A DNA stretch of 64,000 bases from Burkholderia gladioli (GTDB lineage: Bacteria; Pseudomonadota; Gammaproteobacteria; Burkholderiales; Burkholderiaceae): positions 3,472,001 through 3,536,000 of the forward strand of contig NZ_CP009323.1 in the NCBI RefSeq assembly GCF_000959725.1, given 5' to 3'. A program made the position numbers and the translations under genes. The notes under the pieces are model-generated. The model saw only the letters and a program-made list of their open reading frames with translations, was not told the origin of the DNA and searched no databases. This document shows positions 6,038 through 13,987 of the stretch, piece by piece. Numbering within the stretch: position 1 is the stretch's first letter; each line of letters starts with the position of its first letter.

Positions 6038-6903
6038 ACTGGACCCACAACGCCCTGGCCGAGGATCTTGCCGCCCACCTGCGCGGCGCGTCCGACCGCC
6101 TCGTCTGGACCGACATGCAGCTCGGCCCGGCCGGCTCGCCGCGGCCCGACGTCTACTCGGTGCCGTGCTCGTTCGCGCGGTTCCAGCCGGTCGCCTACGA
6201 ATGCAAGATCAGCGTGGCCGACTTCCGCCGCGACGTCACGGCGGGGAAGTGGACCTCCTACCTGCGCTTCGCCGCCGGCGTGATCTTCGCCGCGCCGGCC
6301 GGCCTGCTCAAGAAGGACGACATCCCGGCCGGCTGCGGCCTTATTGTGCGTGGGCCCGATGGCTGGCGCACGCTGAAGGGCCCGACGCTGAAGAACATGG
6401 AGAACCTCCCGCGCGACGCGTGGGTGAAGCTGACCATCGATGGCCTGCCGCGGGAGATCGAGCGGGCTAAGCGCGAAGGTCGCGCCGCGATCGTGAGCGA
6501 ATGGAAGCTCACCCACCTGCTGCGCGCGAAGCTCGGCGACCTGGTCGCCGAGGCGGTGCGCGATCGGCTCTCGGCGGAGCATCGCCTGCACGACGCAACC
6601 GAGGCACTGAAAACGGCCGCGAAAGAGGCGGAGGACGAGCGGCAGCTGATCCTGTCCCGCTCGCGCGAGCGCGCGCAGCGCGATGCCACGCTGATCGACG
6701 ATGCGCGCGCCAAGTTGGCGACCGCGCTCGGCCTGCGCCGCAATGCGGATGCCATGGTGATCGCCCAGGCCTGCCACGAGGCGGCGCGCCGGTTGAACGC
6801 AGATCGCGAGATCCAGCGGCTGCGCGCCCAACTCGAGCGCGTGCAGGCGGCGCTTGAAACGGCGGCGGAGCCACTGCCGGCGATCGCGCGGGAGGCCTCG
6901 TGA
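6034..6903 (+). CDS. MmcB-like PD-(D/E)XK protein (289 aa)
   Basis: The N-terminal part has a Arg-Pro-Asp-Val-Tyr strand (residues 37-41) and a Tyr-Glu-Cys-Lys-Ile-Ser strand (55-60), giving the D...ExK triad of the PD-(D/E)XK nuclease fold; the general layout matches MmcB-type DNA repair/processing proteins often found in phages. The C-terminal third (about 170-280) is a long charged coiled coil. It overlaps the flanking methyltransferase genes by four bases on each side, so a link to DNA modification or processing is likely. Nuclease activity is inferred from the fold motif only. Confidence 0.65.
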   Translation: MNWTHNALAEDLAAHLRGASDRLVWTDMQLGPAGSPRPDVYSVPCSFARFQPVAYECKISVADFRRDVTAGKWTSYLRFAAGVIFAAPAGLLKKDDIPAGCGLIVRGPDGWRTLKGPTLKNMENLPRDAWVKLTIDGLPREIERAKREGRAAIVSEWKLTHLLRAKLGDLVAEAVRDRLSAEHRLHDATEALKTAAKEAEDERQLILSRSRERAQRDATLIDDARAKLATALGLRRNADAMVIAQACHEAARRLNADREIQRLRAQLERVQAALETAAEPLPAIAREAS

Positions 6904-8036
6904 TCTGGCTCGACCGGTCCCACTGCGGCGACTGCCGCGACTTGATGCGCACCATGATCGCCGACGGCGTGCGCGTTCAGACGATCGTCACCAGCCCGCC
7001 GTACTGGGGCCTGCGCTCGTATCTGTCCGACGGCCACCCCGACAAGGCGCGCGAGATCGGCCAGGAGCCGACTCTGCGCGAGTTCATCGCGACGCTCGTC
7101 GAGGTGTTCGACCTCGCGCGCCAGCTGCTCGCCGACGACGGCACCTGCTGGGTCAACATGGGCGACAGCTACGCGGGCGGACGCCGAGGCGGCAATATCG
7201 GGAACGATTCGTCCACGCTTCAGGGCAGTCAGGCAACGCAGGAGGCCTGTCGCGTCGCGGCTAAGCCGATGACGGCGAGCCGCCGGCGCGACGACGCACC
7301 GGTGCCGCGCTCCGACGTGCGCGTCGAAGGCCTGAAGCCGAAGGATCTCGTCGGCCAGCCGTGGCGCCTGGCGTTCGCGCTGCAGGATGCCGGCTGGTAC
7401 CTGCGTCAGGACATCGTTTGGCACAAGCCGAATCCGATGCCTGAGTCGGTGCGTGATCGCTGCACCAAGGCGCACGAATACCTGTTCCTGCCGAGCAAGA
7501 GCGAGCAGTACTACTTCGACCAGACTGCCATCCTCGAGCCAGTCAGCCCGAACACGCATGCGCGCCTGTCGCAGAACGTGCAGGCGCAGATCGGCAGCGA
7601 GCGTGCAAACGGCGGCGCGAAGACGAACGGCAACATGAAGGCCGTCGGCCGCAAGGTCTATCCGGGCACTGGTGTTGGGTTCGGCCACGGTTTCGACGCA
7701 TCGCCGAAGGCCCGTGTGAAGAACAACGCGAGCTTCGACGAGGCGATGGCGATCATGCCGACCGAGCGTAACCGCCGGAGCGTCTGGACGATCCCAACCC
7801 AGTCATACAACGGCGCGCACTTCGCGACCTTCCCCGAGGCGCTCGTCGAGCCCTGCGTGCTCGCCGGCAGCCGGCCGGGCGACGTCGTCTTCGATCCGTT
7901 CTTCGGCAGCGGCACCGTCGGCCAGGTCGCGCAGCGGCTCGGCCGGCGCTTCCTCGGCTGCGAGCTCAACCCCGACTACGAGCCGCTGCAGCGCGATCGC
8001 CTGCGGCAGCCCGGCCTGATGCTGGAGGTCTCGTGA
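6900..8036 (+). CDS. DNA N4-cytosine/N6-adenine methyltransferase (378 aa)
   Basis: Motif IV, TSPPYW, is at residues 31-36, and the SAM-binding FDPFFGSGT motif is near 330-338. This order (catalytic motif first) is the beta class, which contains enzymes making N6-methyladenine or N4-methylcytosine; the TSPPY motif is seen in both. The middle region (about 90-300) is the likely recognition domain. The GTG start overlaps the preceding stop, as for most genes here. Together with the C5 enzyme it can protect phage DNA from several restriction systems. Confidence 0.88.
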   Translation: MIWLDRSHCGDCRDLMRTMIADGVRVQTIVTSPPYWGLRSYLSDGHPDKAREIGQEPTLREFIATLVEVFDLARQLLADDGTCWVNMGDSYAGGRRGGNIGNDSSTLQGSQATQEACRVAAKPMTASRRRDDAPVPRSDVRVEGLKPKDLVGQPWRLAFALQDAGWYLRQDIVWHKPNPMPESVRDRCTKAHEYLFLPSKSEQYYFDQTAILEPVSPNTHARLSQNVQAQIGSERANGGAKTNGNMKAVGRKVYPGTGVGFGHGFDASPKARVKNNASFDEAMAIMPTERNRRSVWTIPTQSYNGAHFATFPEALVEPCVLAGSRPGDVVFDPFFGSGTVGQVAQRLGRRFLGCELNPDYEPLQRDRLRQPGLMLEVS

Positions 8037-9007
8037 CCGATCGCCAGACCCTCCACGTCGTCTCGCTGTCCGGCGGCAAGGACAGCACCGCGACGCTGCT
8101 CGTCGCGCTCGAGCTGCACGGCCGCGAGAGCGTGCGCGCCGTGTTCGCGGACACCGGCAACGAGCACGAGGCCACCTACGCCTACGCGCTCGACTACCTG
8201 CCCGGCGCGCTCGGCATCACCGTCGACGTGGTGCGGGCCGACTTTGCTGACGAGTTCGCGACGAAGCGCGCGAACCTGGCGCGGCTCGCCGCCGGCGAGC
8301 CCGAGTCGTCAGTCTATGGCAATCGCGAGTTCATGTACGCCTGGACGCCCGAGGCGGCGGCGCGGGCCTTGGAGCTGCTGCATCCGACGGGGAACCCGTT
8401 CCTTGACCTCTGCATGGTGCGTGGCGGTTTTCCGTCGCGCAAGCGTCAGTTCTGCACCGAATACCTGAAGCGCAACCCCCTGACCGAATATGCGATCGGC
8501 CTGATCGATGCCGGATTCTTCGTCGAGTCGTGGCAAGGCGTGCGCTCTGACGAGAGCGAGGCACGCCGCTGGCTGCCGCACTACGAATGGCGCGGCGGCC
8601 ACTACGCGGTGTTCCGGCCGATCCTGCGCTGGCACGTCGCCGACGTGTTCGAGGCACACGCGGCGGCCGGTATCGCGCCGAACCCGCTGTACCGCGAGGG
8701 CATGTCCCGCGTCGGCTGCATGCCCTGCATCAACGCGCAGAAAGCGGAGATCCGCGAGATCGCGCGGCGCTTTCCCGAGCACGTCGAGCGCATCGCCGCG
8801 TGGGAGCGGCTTGTGTCCGAGGTTTGCCGCCCGCGCAGTCCCGTCTCGTTCTTTCACCTTGGCACGCAGTCGCACTCTGGCCAGGGCAGCACGATCGAGG
8901 CTGTTGTCGAATGGTCGAAGACCACGCGCGGCGGCCGCCAATACGACTTACTCGCGGACGCGGAGCCGGCCACGGCGTGCTCGTCTGCCTACGGTTTGTG
9001 TGAGTGA
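8033..9007 (+). CDS. PAPS reductase/ATP-pyrophosphatase-like protein (324 aa)
   Basis: SGGKDST at residues 13-19 is the PP-loop that binds and activates ATP in the PAPS reductase and thiouridine-synthetase superfamily. Conserved cysteines lie in a CTEY segment and in Gly-Cys-Met-Pro-Cys (Cys229, Cys232), a pattern shared with DndC-type proteins of DNA phosphorothioation. Phage members of this family are common but their substrate is unknown. It overlaps the methyltransferase gene by four bases and is followed after 22 bases by a ParB-like gene. A role in adding sulfur to DNA or RNA is a hypothesis from fold and neighbours. Confidence 0.7.
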   Translation: MTDRQTLHVVSLSGGKDSTATLLVALELHGRESVRAVFADTGNEHEATYAYALDYLPGALGITVDVVRADFADEFATKRANLARLAAGEPESSVYGNREFMYAWTPEAAARALELLHPTGNPFLDLCMVRGGFPSRKRQFCTEYLKRNPLTEYAIGLIDAGFFVESWQGVRSDESEARRWLPHYEWRGGHYAVFRPILRWHVADVFEAHAAAGIAPNPLYREGMSRVGCMPCINAQKAEIREIARRFPEHVERIAAWERLVSEVCRPRSPVSFFHLGTQSHSGQGSTIEAVVEWSKTTRGGRQYDLLADAEPATACSSAYGLCE

Positions 9008-9029
9008 TCCAACTGAGAAGGAGAGGTAA

Positions 9030-9890
9030 ATGGCGAAGAATTCGATCGATGCATACGGCGCGAAGGGGAAGGGCAACCTGCTCACGTTCGACCCGGACGA
9101 CCTGACGCTCGTTACCGATGAGACACACCCGCTGTACGACGAGCGTGTCCACTGGCCGCTCAATGAGGCCATGGTGCGCAACATCGACTTCCAGGGCGTG
9201 CTTCAGCCGATCGAGGTGACGAAGAACCCGGAAACCGGAGCGATCGAAGTGGTGATGGGGCGCCAGCGCGTGAAGAATGCCCGCGAGGCCAATCGTCGCC
9301 GGCGCGATCGTGGCGACGAGCCGCGCCTGATCCCCGCGTTTGTGCGCAAGTTTGAGCCCAAGGAGCGGAACAAGAAGCTATCCGGCGCGGTGGCCAGCGA
9401 GAACGCCATGAGGCAGGCCGAGACCCCGATGTCGCGCGCGGGGAAAATGGCGCGCAACCTCGAGTACTACACCGAGGCTGAAGTAGCGATGCTCTTCGGT
9501 TGCTCGGTGCAGGCCGTTCGCGATTCGCTCAGCCTGCTCGAATGCTGCGCCGACGTACAGAAGGCTGTCGAGTCCGACCAGATCAACCTGACGCACGCGA
9601 AGGCGCTTGCGAAGATGGACCCGGCGGAGCAGCGCGTCAAGGTGAAGGAACTGGTCGCGGCGGGAGACGGCGTCAAGGGCCACGCCAAGGCCCGCGCGCA
9701 ACGTGCTGTGATCGACGGCGGCGCGCCGCGGATGCGATCGCGCAAGCAGATCGAGCAGGCCGCCGCAGCGGCGCGGGGTGATGTTGCCGCCACGCTCCGT
9801 TGGGTGCTCGGGCAAGAGGAAGTCGCGCCTTGGGAGACGGTGGTGCAGGAATCGGACCCGCGCCAGCTCTCGATCGTGGGGGCCGTGTAA
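9030..9890 (+). CDS. ParB/Spo0J-like DNA-binding protein (286 aa)
   Basis: Residues of about 50-110 contain a Gly-Val-Leu-Gln-Pro-Ile-Glu-Val strand and a Gly-Arg-Gln-Arg motif, the N-terminal ParB fold, now known as a CTP-binding or nuclease domain depending on the member. A helix-turn-helix follows (Tyr-Thr-Glu-Ala-Glu-Val-Ala-Met-Leu-Phe-Gly-Cys-Ser). GAAGGAGAGG before the ATG is the strongest ribosome binding site in the early operon. No ParA partner is next to it, so plasmid-type partition is unlikely; a role in replication, transcription or with the PAPS-reductase-like protein is more probable. Confidence 0.75.
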   Translation: MAKNSIDAYGAKGKGNLLTFDPDDLTLVTDETHPLYDERVHWPLNEAMVRNIDFQGVLQPIEVTKNPETGAIEVVMGRQRVKNAREANRRRRDRGDEPRLIPAFVRKFEPKERNKKLSGAVASENAMRQAETPMSRAGKMARNLEYYTEAEVAMLFGCSVQAVRDSLSLLECCADVQKAVESDQINLTHAKALAKMDPAEQRVKVKELVAAGDGVKGHAKARAQRAVIDGGAPRMRSRKQIEQAAAAARGDVAATLRWVLGQEEVAPWETVVQESDPRQLSIVGAV

Positions 9891-10153
9891 TGTCCTTCCA
9901 CATCCAGAATCTGGCATGGGACGTCGAGGTTCGATCGAATCAGAAGATCGTGCTGCTGGCGCTTTCGCACCTCGCAGTCCAATCCACCGGCGAATGCACG
10001 CCCACCGTGCGGAAGCTCGCTTACATGTGCGGCCTGTCCGAAAGCAGCGTCCGCGATCAGCTGAAGCACCTGATGGACGACGGCTTGGTCGAGTACGCGA
10101 TGATCGAGGGTGCGGCGGGTTACCGCGTCAAGCTGCCGGTGGAGACGAAGTGA
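9890..10153 (+). CDS. Winged-helix phage replication/regulatory protein (87 aa)
   Basis: Residues of about 15-75 (Lys-Ile-Val-Leu-Leu-Ala-Leu, then Thr-Val-Arg-Lys-Leu-Ala-Tyr-Met-Cys-Gly-Leu-Ser-Glu-Ser-Ser-Val) form a winged helix of the type at the N-terminus of phage replication initiators. The start ATG overlaps the ParB stop by one base, and the stop overlaps the GTG of the initiator gene. It may act with that protein at the origin; direct evidence is absent. Confidence 0.65.
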   Translation: MSFHIQNLAWDVEVRSNQKIVLLALSHLAVQSTGECTPTVRKLAYMCGLSESSVRDQLKHLMDDGLVEYAMIEGAAGYRVKLPVETK

Positions 10154-11241
10154 GAGTCACGGACCTTCTTCGCGATATCGGCCGGCCTGTCGCGTATTAC
10201 CCGGGCCTTGCGCGCTTCCTTGGCGGCGTCAAGGCCACGGTGTTTTTCTGCCAGGTCTTTTACTGGCAGGACAAGGCCGAAAGCGCGCTTGGCGTGCATA
10301 AGACGTCTGAAGAGCTCGAGGCCGAGACCGGGCTGACCTATGAGGAGCAGCGGGCGGCGCGCAAGGCGTTGAAGGCGTCTGGCGTGCTGGTGGAGACCGA
10401 GAAACGCATCGAGCACAAGATCTATTTCCGCATCGACGAGGACGCGCTCGAGCGCTTGGTCGAGGCCGGTTCGTCCGAAGTGGGAAAAGTCCAACCCCCG
10501 AACACGGAAAAGTCCATTTCCCGAAATGGGAAAAGTCCAGTTCGGGAAATGGGAAAAGTCCAGTCCGCGAAGTCGGAAAACCCCAGTTCGCCATCTGGTC
10601 AAACCCTTGCCCCCGAACCGGCCAAACCCCATTCCGTTAACGGTACAGAGACTACTTCACAGACTACTTCACAGAAGAACCCCCTTACCCCCTTGTCGCC
10701 GGCTTCGCCGCCGACGGCTGTGTCGAACCCCGTTGACAAAAAGCTGACCCCGTTTGAGCAGTGGTGGAGCGTCTGGCCGCGTACTGATCGGCAGGTCGCC
10801 AAGGCGGAATGCGAGAAGCGGTGGAAGCGCCGGGGATTGGACGAGCAGGCGCACGTGATCATCGCCCACACGCAGGCCATGAAGTTGACGACGCCTTGGA
10901 AGAACGGTTACGAGCCGGCGCCGCTGACCTACCTGAATCAGAAGCGCTGGGAGGACCCACTGCCGCCTTCGGATGCCGAACGTGTCGAGCAGGCTGTCGC
11001 CGCGGAGTGGTGGCTTTCGGCCGATGCCGTCGAGGCGCATGCGGCCAAGATCGGGTTCCGCCCGCGACAGAAAGATGAGCCGTCGCCGACCTACCGCGTG
11101 CTGGTTGCGGTCGCATGCGGCCGCGGCCCGTGGATCGACTACGTGCTGAAGCACGCCGAGAAAACCGGTGCGGAGCGGTTCTACGCTTGGGTCCGTGAAC
11201 AGATCGGCGAGGCGCTCATGCCTGCCGACTATGGCGTGTGA
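10150..11241 (+). CDS. Phage replication initiator (363 aa)
   Basis: The N-terminal domain (about 1-105) looks like a winged helix that reads 'GLTYEEQRAARKALKASGVL', as in phage replisome organisers. A low-complexity linker (about 108-185, rich in Ser, Pro, Lys, Gln) follows, then a C-terminal domain (about 195-363) starting Phe-Glu-Gln-Trp-Trp-Ser-Val-Trp-Pro, typical of DnaT/phage primosome proteins. The linker-coding DNA carries seven 23-bp iterons. As in lambda O, an initiator gene with the origin inside it would bind its own coding sequence. GTG start overlapping the preceding stop. Confidence 0.75.
   Translation: MRVTDLLRDIGRPVAYYPGLARFLGGVKATVFFCQVFYWQDKAESALGVHKTSEELEAETGLTYEEQRAARKALKASGVLVETEKRIEHKIYFRIDEDALERLVEAGSSEVGKVQPPNTEKSISRNGKSPVREMGKVQSAKSENPSSPSGQTLAPEPAKPHSVNGTETTSQTTSQKNPLTPLSPASPPTAVSNPVDKKLTPFEQWWSVWPRTDRQVAKAECEKRWKRRGLDEQAHVIIAHTQAMKLTTPWKNGYEPAPLTYLNQKRWEDPLPPSDAERVEQAVAAEWWLSADAVEAHAAKIGFRPRQKDEPSPTYRVLVAVACGRGPWIDYVLKHAEKTGAERFYAWVREQIGEALMPADYGV
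10475..10635 (+). repeat. Seven 23-bp iterons, candidate phage replication origin
   Basis: Units begin at 10475, 10498, 10521, 10544, 10567, 10590 and 10613, each exactly 23 bp. The core GGAAAAGTCCA is intact in units 1-4 and starts at 10483, 10506, 10529 and 10552; unit 5 changes to GGAAAACCCCA, and units 6-7 are degenerate. Since 23 is not a multiple of three, the reading frame shifts at each unit and the protein is not repetitive, so selection acts on the DNA. Location inside the initiator gene is as for lambda ori in O. Confidence 0.75.
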
Positions 11242-11248
11242 GGCGGCC

Positions 11249-11452
11249 ATGAAGGCGACGATTCGTGCCGATGGCACGCTTTTTATCGAGGCGGAGACTG
11301 GTCTGGAGGCCTTCGCCCTCAACGCGTGGTGCAAGGCCAATCTGGACTATTCGAACGCCCACGCACCGTGGCCGCGAATGATCGTCAGCTTTGCTGGGTT
11401 TGCGGAAGCGAGCGCCCAGCTGGTCCCCGACACTGGGCGCGCCGATGCGTAA
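11249..11452 (+). CDS. Small phage protein (67 aa)
   Basis: A short alpha/beta protein that begins with two strands (Ala-Thr-Ile-Arg-Ala-Asp-Gly-Thr-Leu-Phe-Ile-Glu) and contains two tryptophans. GAGGCGG before the ATG is a good ribosome binding site. It overlaps the next gene by eight bases. Similar short proteins occur in early regions of Burkholderia phages, but no function is known. Confidence 0.55.
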   Translation: MKATIRADGTLFIEAETGLEAFALNAWCKANLDYSNAHAPWPRMIVSFAGFAEASAQLVPDTGRADA

Positions 11453-11960
11453 GAGTGCACTCCATTTCCCCGGCAGCGCTGTCTCGGATGGGCGCATTGG
11501 CACTGCGCGTATCCGTGACCAGGTTGCCGGTGCGGCGGCGCGGTTGGCGTCCAGCGGCCCCGTAGGCCTTGATCGCGCGCTGGGCGCGCTTGTCGGCGGC
11601 GCGCCTGCGTCACCGGTTGAGCGCATGCGGGCGTTAGGCCGCCAGCCGCGTGGCCAGATGAACAAGACCGAGAGCGCTTACGCGCAGCTGCTCGACGCTG
11701 AGCTTGCCGCCGGCCTGATTCTCTGGTTCCGGTTCGAGGCACTCAAGCTGCGCCTGGCTGACAACACCTTCTACACGCCCGACTTTCCGGTCATCACCGC
11801 GTCGGGCTCTCTCGAATTTCGCGAAGTGAAAGGGCGTTGGACTGACGACGCGCGCGTGAAGATCAAGGTCGCCGCGACGCAGTACCCGTTCCGTTTCCTC
11901 GCGATCCAGCGCGCCGGCAGTGGCTGGCGTACCGAAGACCTGACCAGCCGCACATGGTGA
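11445..11960 (+). CDS. DUF1064-type PD-(D/E)XK nuclease (171 aa)
   Basis: The C-terminal 100 residues have Tyr-Thr-Pro-Asp-Phe and, after 15 residues, Glu-Phe-Arg-Glu-Val-Lys-Gly, the PD...ExK signature of the DUF1064 family, which is related to Holliday junction resolvases. They are preceded by a helix starting Asn-Lys-Thr-Glu-Ser-Ala-Tyr. The N-terminal 70 residues are Ala/Gly rich and less conserved; a start at the internal ATG before Asn-Lys-Thr-Glu would give the plain domain. Likely a junction-resolving or DNA-processing enzyme in phage recombination. Confidence 0.75.
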   Translation: MRKSALHFPGSAVSDGRIGTARIRDQVAGAAARLASSGPVGLDRALGALVGGAPASPVERMRALGRQPRGQMNKTESAYAQLLDAELAAGLILWFRFEALKLRLADNTFYTPDFPVITASGSLEFREVKGRWTDDARVKIKVAATQYPFRFLAIQRAGSGWRTEDLTSRTW

Positions 11961-11967
11961 CGATCTG

Positions 11968-12297
11968 ATGAAGCTCTATCTTGCCGGACCGATGACCGGG
12001 ATTCCCGACCTGAACTTCCCTCTGTTCCACGCCGAGGCATCGCGCCTGCGTGGTCTTGGCTTCGAGATTGTCAATCCGGCCGAAATCAATGCGGACAAGT
12101 CGAGATGCTGGCGCGACTGCATGAAGGCCGATATCCGCGAGTTGGTGCTGTGCGACGGGATCGTGATGCTGCCCGACTGGGAGCGTTCGAAGGGTGCCCG
12201 ACTGGAGCACCACATCGCGCTGACGCTGTCGCTGCCGATTTTCATCGCCGCTGACCTGGTGCAATTTATGGAGCGCCAGCAACAGCAATGCGCCTGA
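11968..12297 (+). CDS. DUF4406 nucleoside-deoxyribosyltransferase-like protein (109 aa)
   Basis: It begins Met-Lys-Leu-Tyr-Leu-Ala-Gly-Pro-Met-Thr-Gly, the hallmark of the DUF4406/nucleoside 2-deoxyribosyltransferase-like fold, and has Asn-Pro-Ala-Glu and a Gly-Ala-Arg-Leu-Glu segment in the expected places. Members may act in nucleotide salvage, but phage versions are uncharacterised. It overlaps the next gene by ten bases. Confidence 0.7.
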   Translation: MKLYLAGPMTGIPDLNFPLFHAEASRLRGLGFEIVNPAEINADKSRCWRDCMKADIRELVLCDGIVMLPDWERSKGARLEHHIALTLSLPIFIAADLVQFMERQQQQCA

Positions 12298-12632
12298 CAT
12301 TCATCATCCCGGCCGATTTCACAGTCTACGGCGTGCCCCAGCGCGAGCGGCCGCCATGTGTGATCGAGTTGCAGGTCGTGGAGTTGATCCGTATGACCAC
12401 GAAGACGCGTTCACCGTGGTCGCACCGGTTCACCAGGCGCACGAAGCCGTGGATCTCATTCATGGCCTACGCGCACTTGCCCGGCTGGATCTCCGCGCCT
12501 GAGCGCTGGCGGCGCGCGCCCGGCGGCGCGGTGCTGCTCGACGTGCCGGTCCATTTCAACCGTCGGGTGACCTTCCCGGAGTTCCCGGAAAGCGGCCGCC
12601 TGTCATTCGAATCAAATGGGGAGGACAAATGA
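12288..12632 (+). CDS. Phage hypothetical protein (114 aa)
   Basis: The product is basic and rich in Pro, Trp and Arg, with no membrane segment or motif that I recognise. It starts ten bases before the previous stop and overlaps the next ATG (ATGA), so it is part of the coupled early operon. Function unknown. Confidence 0.5.
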   Translation: MRLTFIIPADFTVYGVPQRERPPCVIELQVVELIRMTTKTRSPWSHRFTRRTKPWISFMAYAHLPGWISAPERWRRAPGGAVLLDVPVHFNRRVTFPEFPESGRLSFESNGEDK

Positions 12633-12907
12633 ACTGCAAGCCTGGGGATATGGCGATCGTCGTGGTGCCGTCGTCATGGCCGCGCAAAACACTCGATGGG
12701 AAGATCGTCGAGGTGGTGCGCTTCGTGCCGCCTCGTGGGACGGGCGCCGAATGGGATCAGCGCCCGATATGGTGGTGTGTGTTCCAGACGGCATGGTTCA
12801 ACGATCACGGCCGGATGTTCACAGAAGGCCCGATGCTCGATTCATGGCTGCGCCCGATCAGCGGTGTGCCTGTGACAGATGACATCGAGGGCGAGGTGAC
12901 GGCATGA
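12629..12907 (+). CDS. CKPGD-type small phage protein (92 aa)
   Basis: Begins Met-Asn-Cys-Lys-Pro-Gly-Asp-Met-Ala, has a Gly-Lys-Ile-Val-Glu-Val-Val strand pair, a Trp-rich centre, and ends in Asp-Ser-Trp-Leu-Arg-Pro-Ile. This is the common small SH3-like phage family; the SOS-controlled protein at 2546-2881 follows the same plan. GGGGAGG before the ATG is a good ribosome binding site. Function unknown. Confidence 0.6.
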   Translation: MNCKPGDMAIVVVPSSWPRKTLDGKIVEVVRFVPPRGTGAEWDQRPIWWCVFQTAWFNDHGRMFTEGPMLDSWLRPISGVPVTDDIEGEVTA

Positions 12908-13269
12908 AGGTCGCTGAACTGTCGGGCACGCTCCTCGATTACTGGGCGTGTCGCGCGCTGCTGGCGGAGTTCGAGGGGAAGAAGTTGACGCCTGAGCTGG
13001 TCGAGCATGTGAAAAACAGGATCGGCTCGATTCCGTTCCATCCCTCGACCGATTGGGCGCAGGGCGGCCCGATCATCGCGCGCGAGCGTATTGCGGTGTT
13101 TTGGGATGTCGACGAGTGGGTCGCTTTGTGGAACGCCGAAAGTAGCGCGAGCGGCACATTGCACGCTCGCGGCGCGACGGCCGTTGGCGCAACTGCGCTC
13201 ATCGCTGCGATGCGTGTCTTCGTGTCGGAGCGCTTCGGCGCTACGGTGCCCGACGAGGTGGTGGCATGA
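12904..13269 (+). CDS. DUF2591-like phage protein (121 aa)
   Basis: The start (Met-Lys-Val-Ala-Glu-Leu-Ser-Gly-Thr-Leu-Leu-Asp-Tyr-Trp-Ala) and the His-Pro-Ser-Thr-Asp-Trp-Ala-Gln-Gly-Gly-Pro-Ile-Ile segment are typical of DUF2591, a family found in phages of Gram-negative bacteria. The end matches the 'alanine-rich helix then Val-Ser-Glu' pattern. It overlaps both neighbours by four bases. Function unknown. Confidence 0.7.
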   Translation: MKVAELSGTLLDYWACRALLAEFEGKKLTPELVEHVKNRIGSIPFHPSTDWAQGGPIIARERIAVFWDVDEWVALWNAESSASGTLHARGATAVGATALIAAMRVFVSERFGATVPDEVVA

Positions 13270-13562
13270 AGCGCCTACTCGCTGCCGGCGCCGAGCACCA
13301 GAAATTCCTCTGGGTGCTCGCAGGGTGCGCCGTGATGGCTGCGCCGCCGTTTCTGCTCATGGATCGACATGCATCGCCTAGCCGCGACATCGCTCCCCCC
13401 TACGTCGTGAAGGCGATCACCGCCGAGAACGGTGTCCCGTGTGTGATGGTGCTGGCCGGCGCGACCAGCGTTGCGATCTCCTGCGATTGGGGCAGCTACG
13501 ACGCGCCGAGCGATACCGCGGCGTTCCGCAGTTGGCACCACTCCGGCAAGGTGCCGTCATGA
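13266..13562 (+). CDS. Small membrane-anchored phage protein (98 aa)
   Basis: A hydrophobic segment at about residues 15-33 follows a basic N-terminus and should anchor the protein, with the rest (Asn-Gly-Val-Pro-Cys-Val-Met to Cys-Asp-Trp-Gly) outside the inner membrane. The two cysteines could pair there. No family is recognised. Four-base overlaps on both sides show operon membership. Confidence 0.5.
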   Translation: MKRLLAAGAEHQKFLWVLAGCAVMAAPPFLLMDRHASPSRDIAPPYVVKAITAENGVPCVMVLAGATSVAISCDWGSYDAPSDTAAFRSWHHSGKVPS

Positions 13563-13987
13563 AGCGCTCCGGATTCAAGCGCAAGCCGGGCTCGCCCTTC
13601 AGCAGCCTGACGCGCACCTCTACGCTCAAGCGCCAGAAGGCGATCGTGAAGCGGATCAAGAAGCCGACGGTAGGCGAGGGCTCGAAGTACCTTGCGGCCT
13701 GCCGAGGCGAACCCTGTTACCTGCGCGTGCCTGGTATCTGCCCGCTCAACCCGATGGACGAGACCGTCGTGCCATGCCATGAAAACAGCCTGTCGGCCGG
13801 CAAGGGCATGGGCATCAAGGCGAGGCACGATCGCACGGTGCCTGGATGTTTTCGGTGCCACCAATGGCTCGATCAAGGGCCGGCGGCGCGAGAGCACAAG
13901 AAACTGATTCATTCGAACGCGCTGGACGCATGGATTCCCGTGCGCGCTCGCAAAATGGGTCTTGAACAGGGGGCGGCTCGTGGCTAA
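13559..13987 (+). CDS. DUF1364-type HNH-like nuclease (142 aa)
   Basis: A basic N-terminal part (Lys-Arg-Ser-Gly-Phe-Lys-Arg-Lys) is followed by a cysteine/histidine region: Cys-Arg-Gly-Glu-Pro-Cys-Tyr, Val-Pro-Cys-His, and Pro-Gly-Cys-Phe-Arg-Cys-His-Gln-Trp-Leu-Asp-Gln. This is the DUF1364 (NinX-type/HNH-like) phage family, thought to act in recombination. The gene lies with the DUF1064 nuclease in the same early operon, in the position of the lambda nin genes. Confidence 0.72.
   Translation: MKRSGFKRKPGSPFSSLTRTSTLKRQKAIVKRIKKPTVGEGSKYLAACRGEPCYLRVPGICPLNPMDETVVPCHENSLSAGKGMGIKARHDRTVPGCFRCHQWLDQGPAAREHKKLIHSNALDAWIPVRARKMGLEQGAARG

Noticed and set aside
9030..9890. Plasmid-type ParB partition gene (plasmid-prophage)
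   Set aside because: No ParA gene, no parS-like repeats seen, and the prophage is chromosomal next to tRNA-His.
10475..10635. CRISPR array
   Set aside because: Repeats are contiguous 23-bp units without spacers, inside a coding gene.
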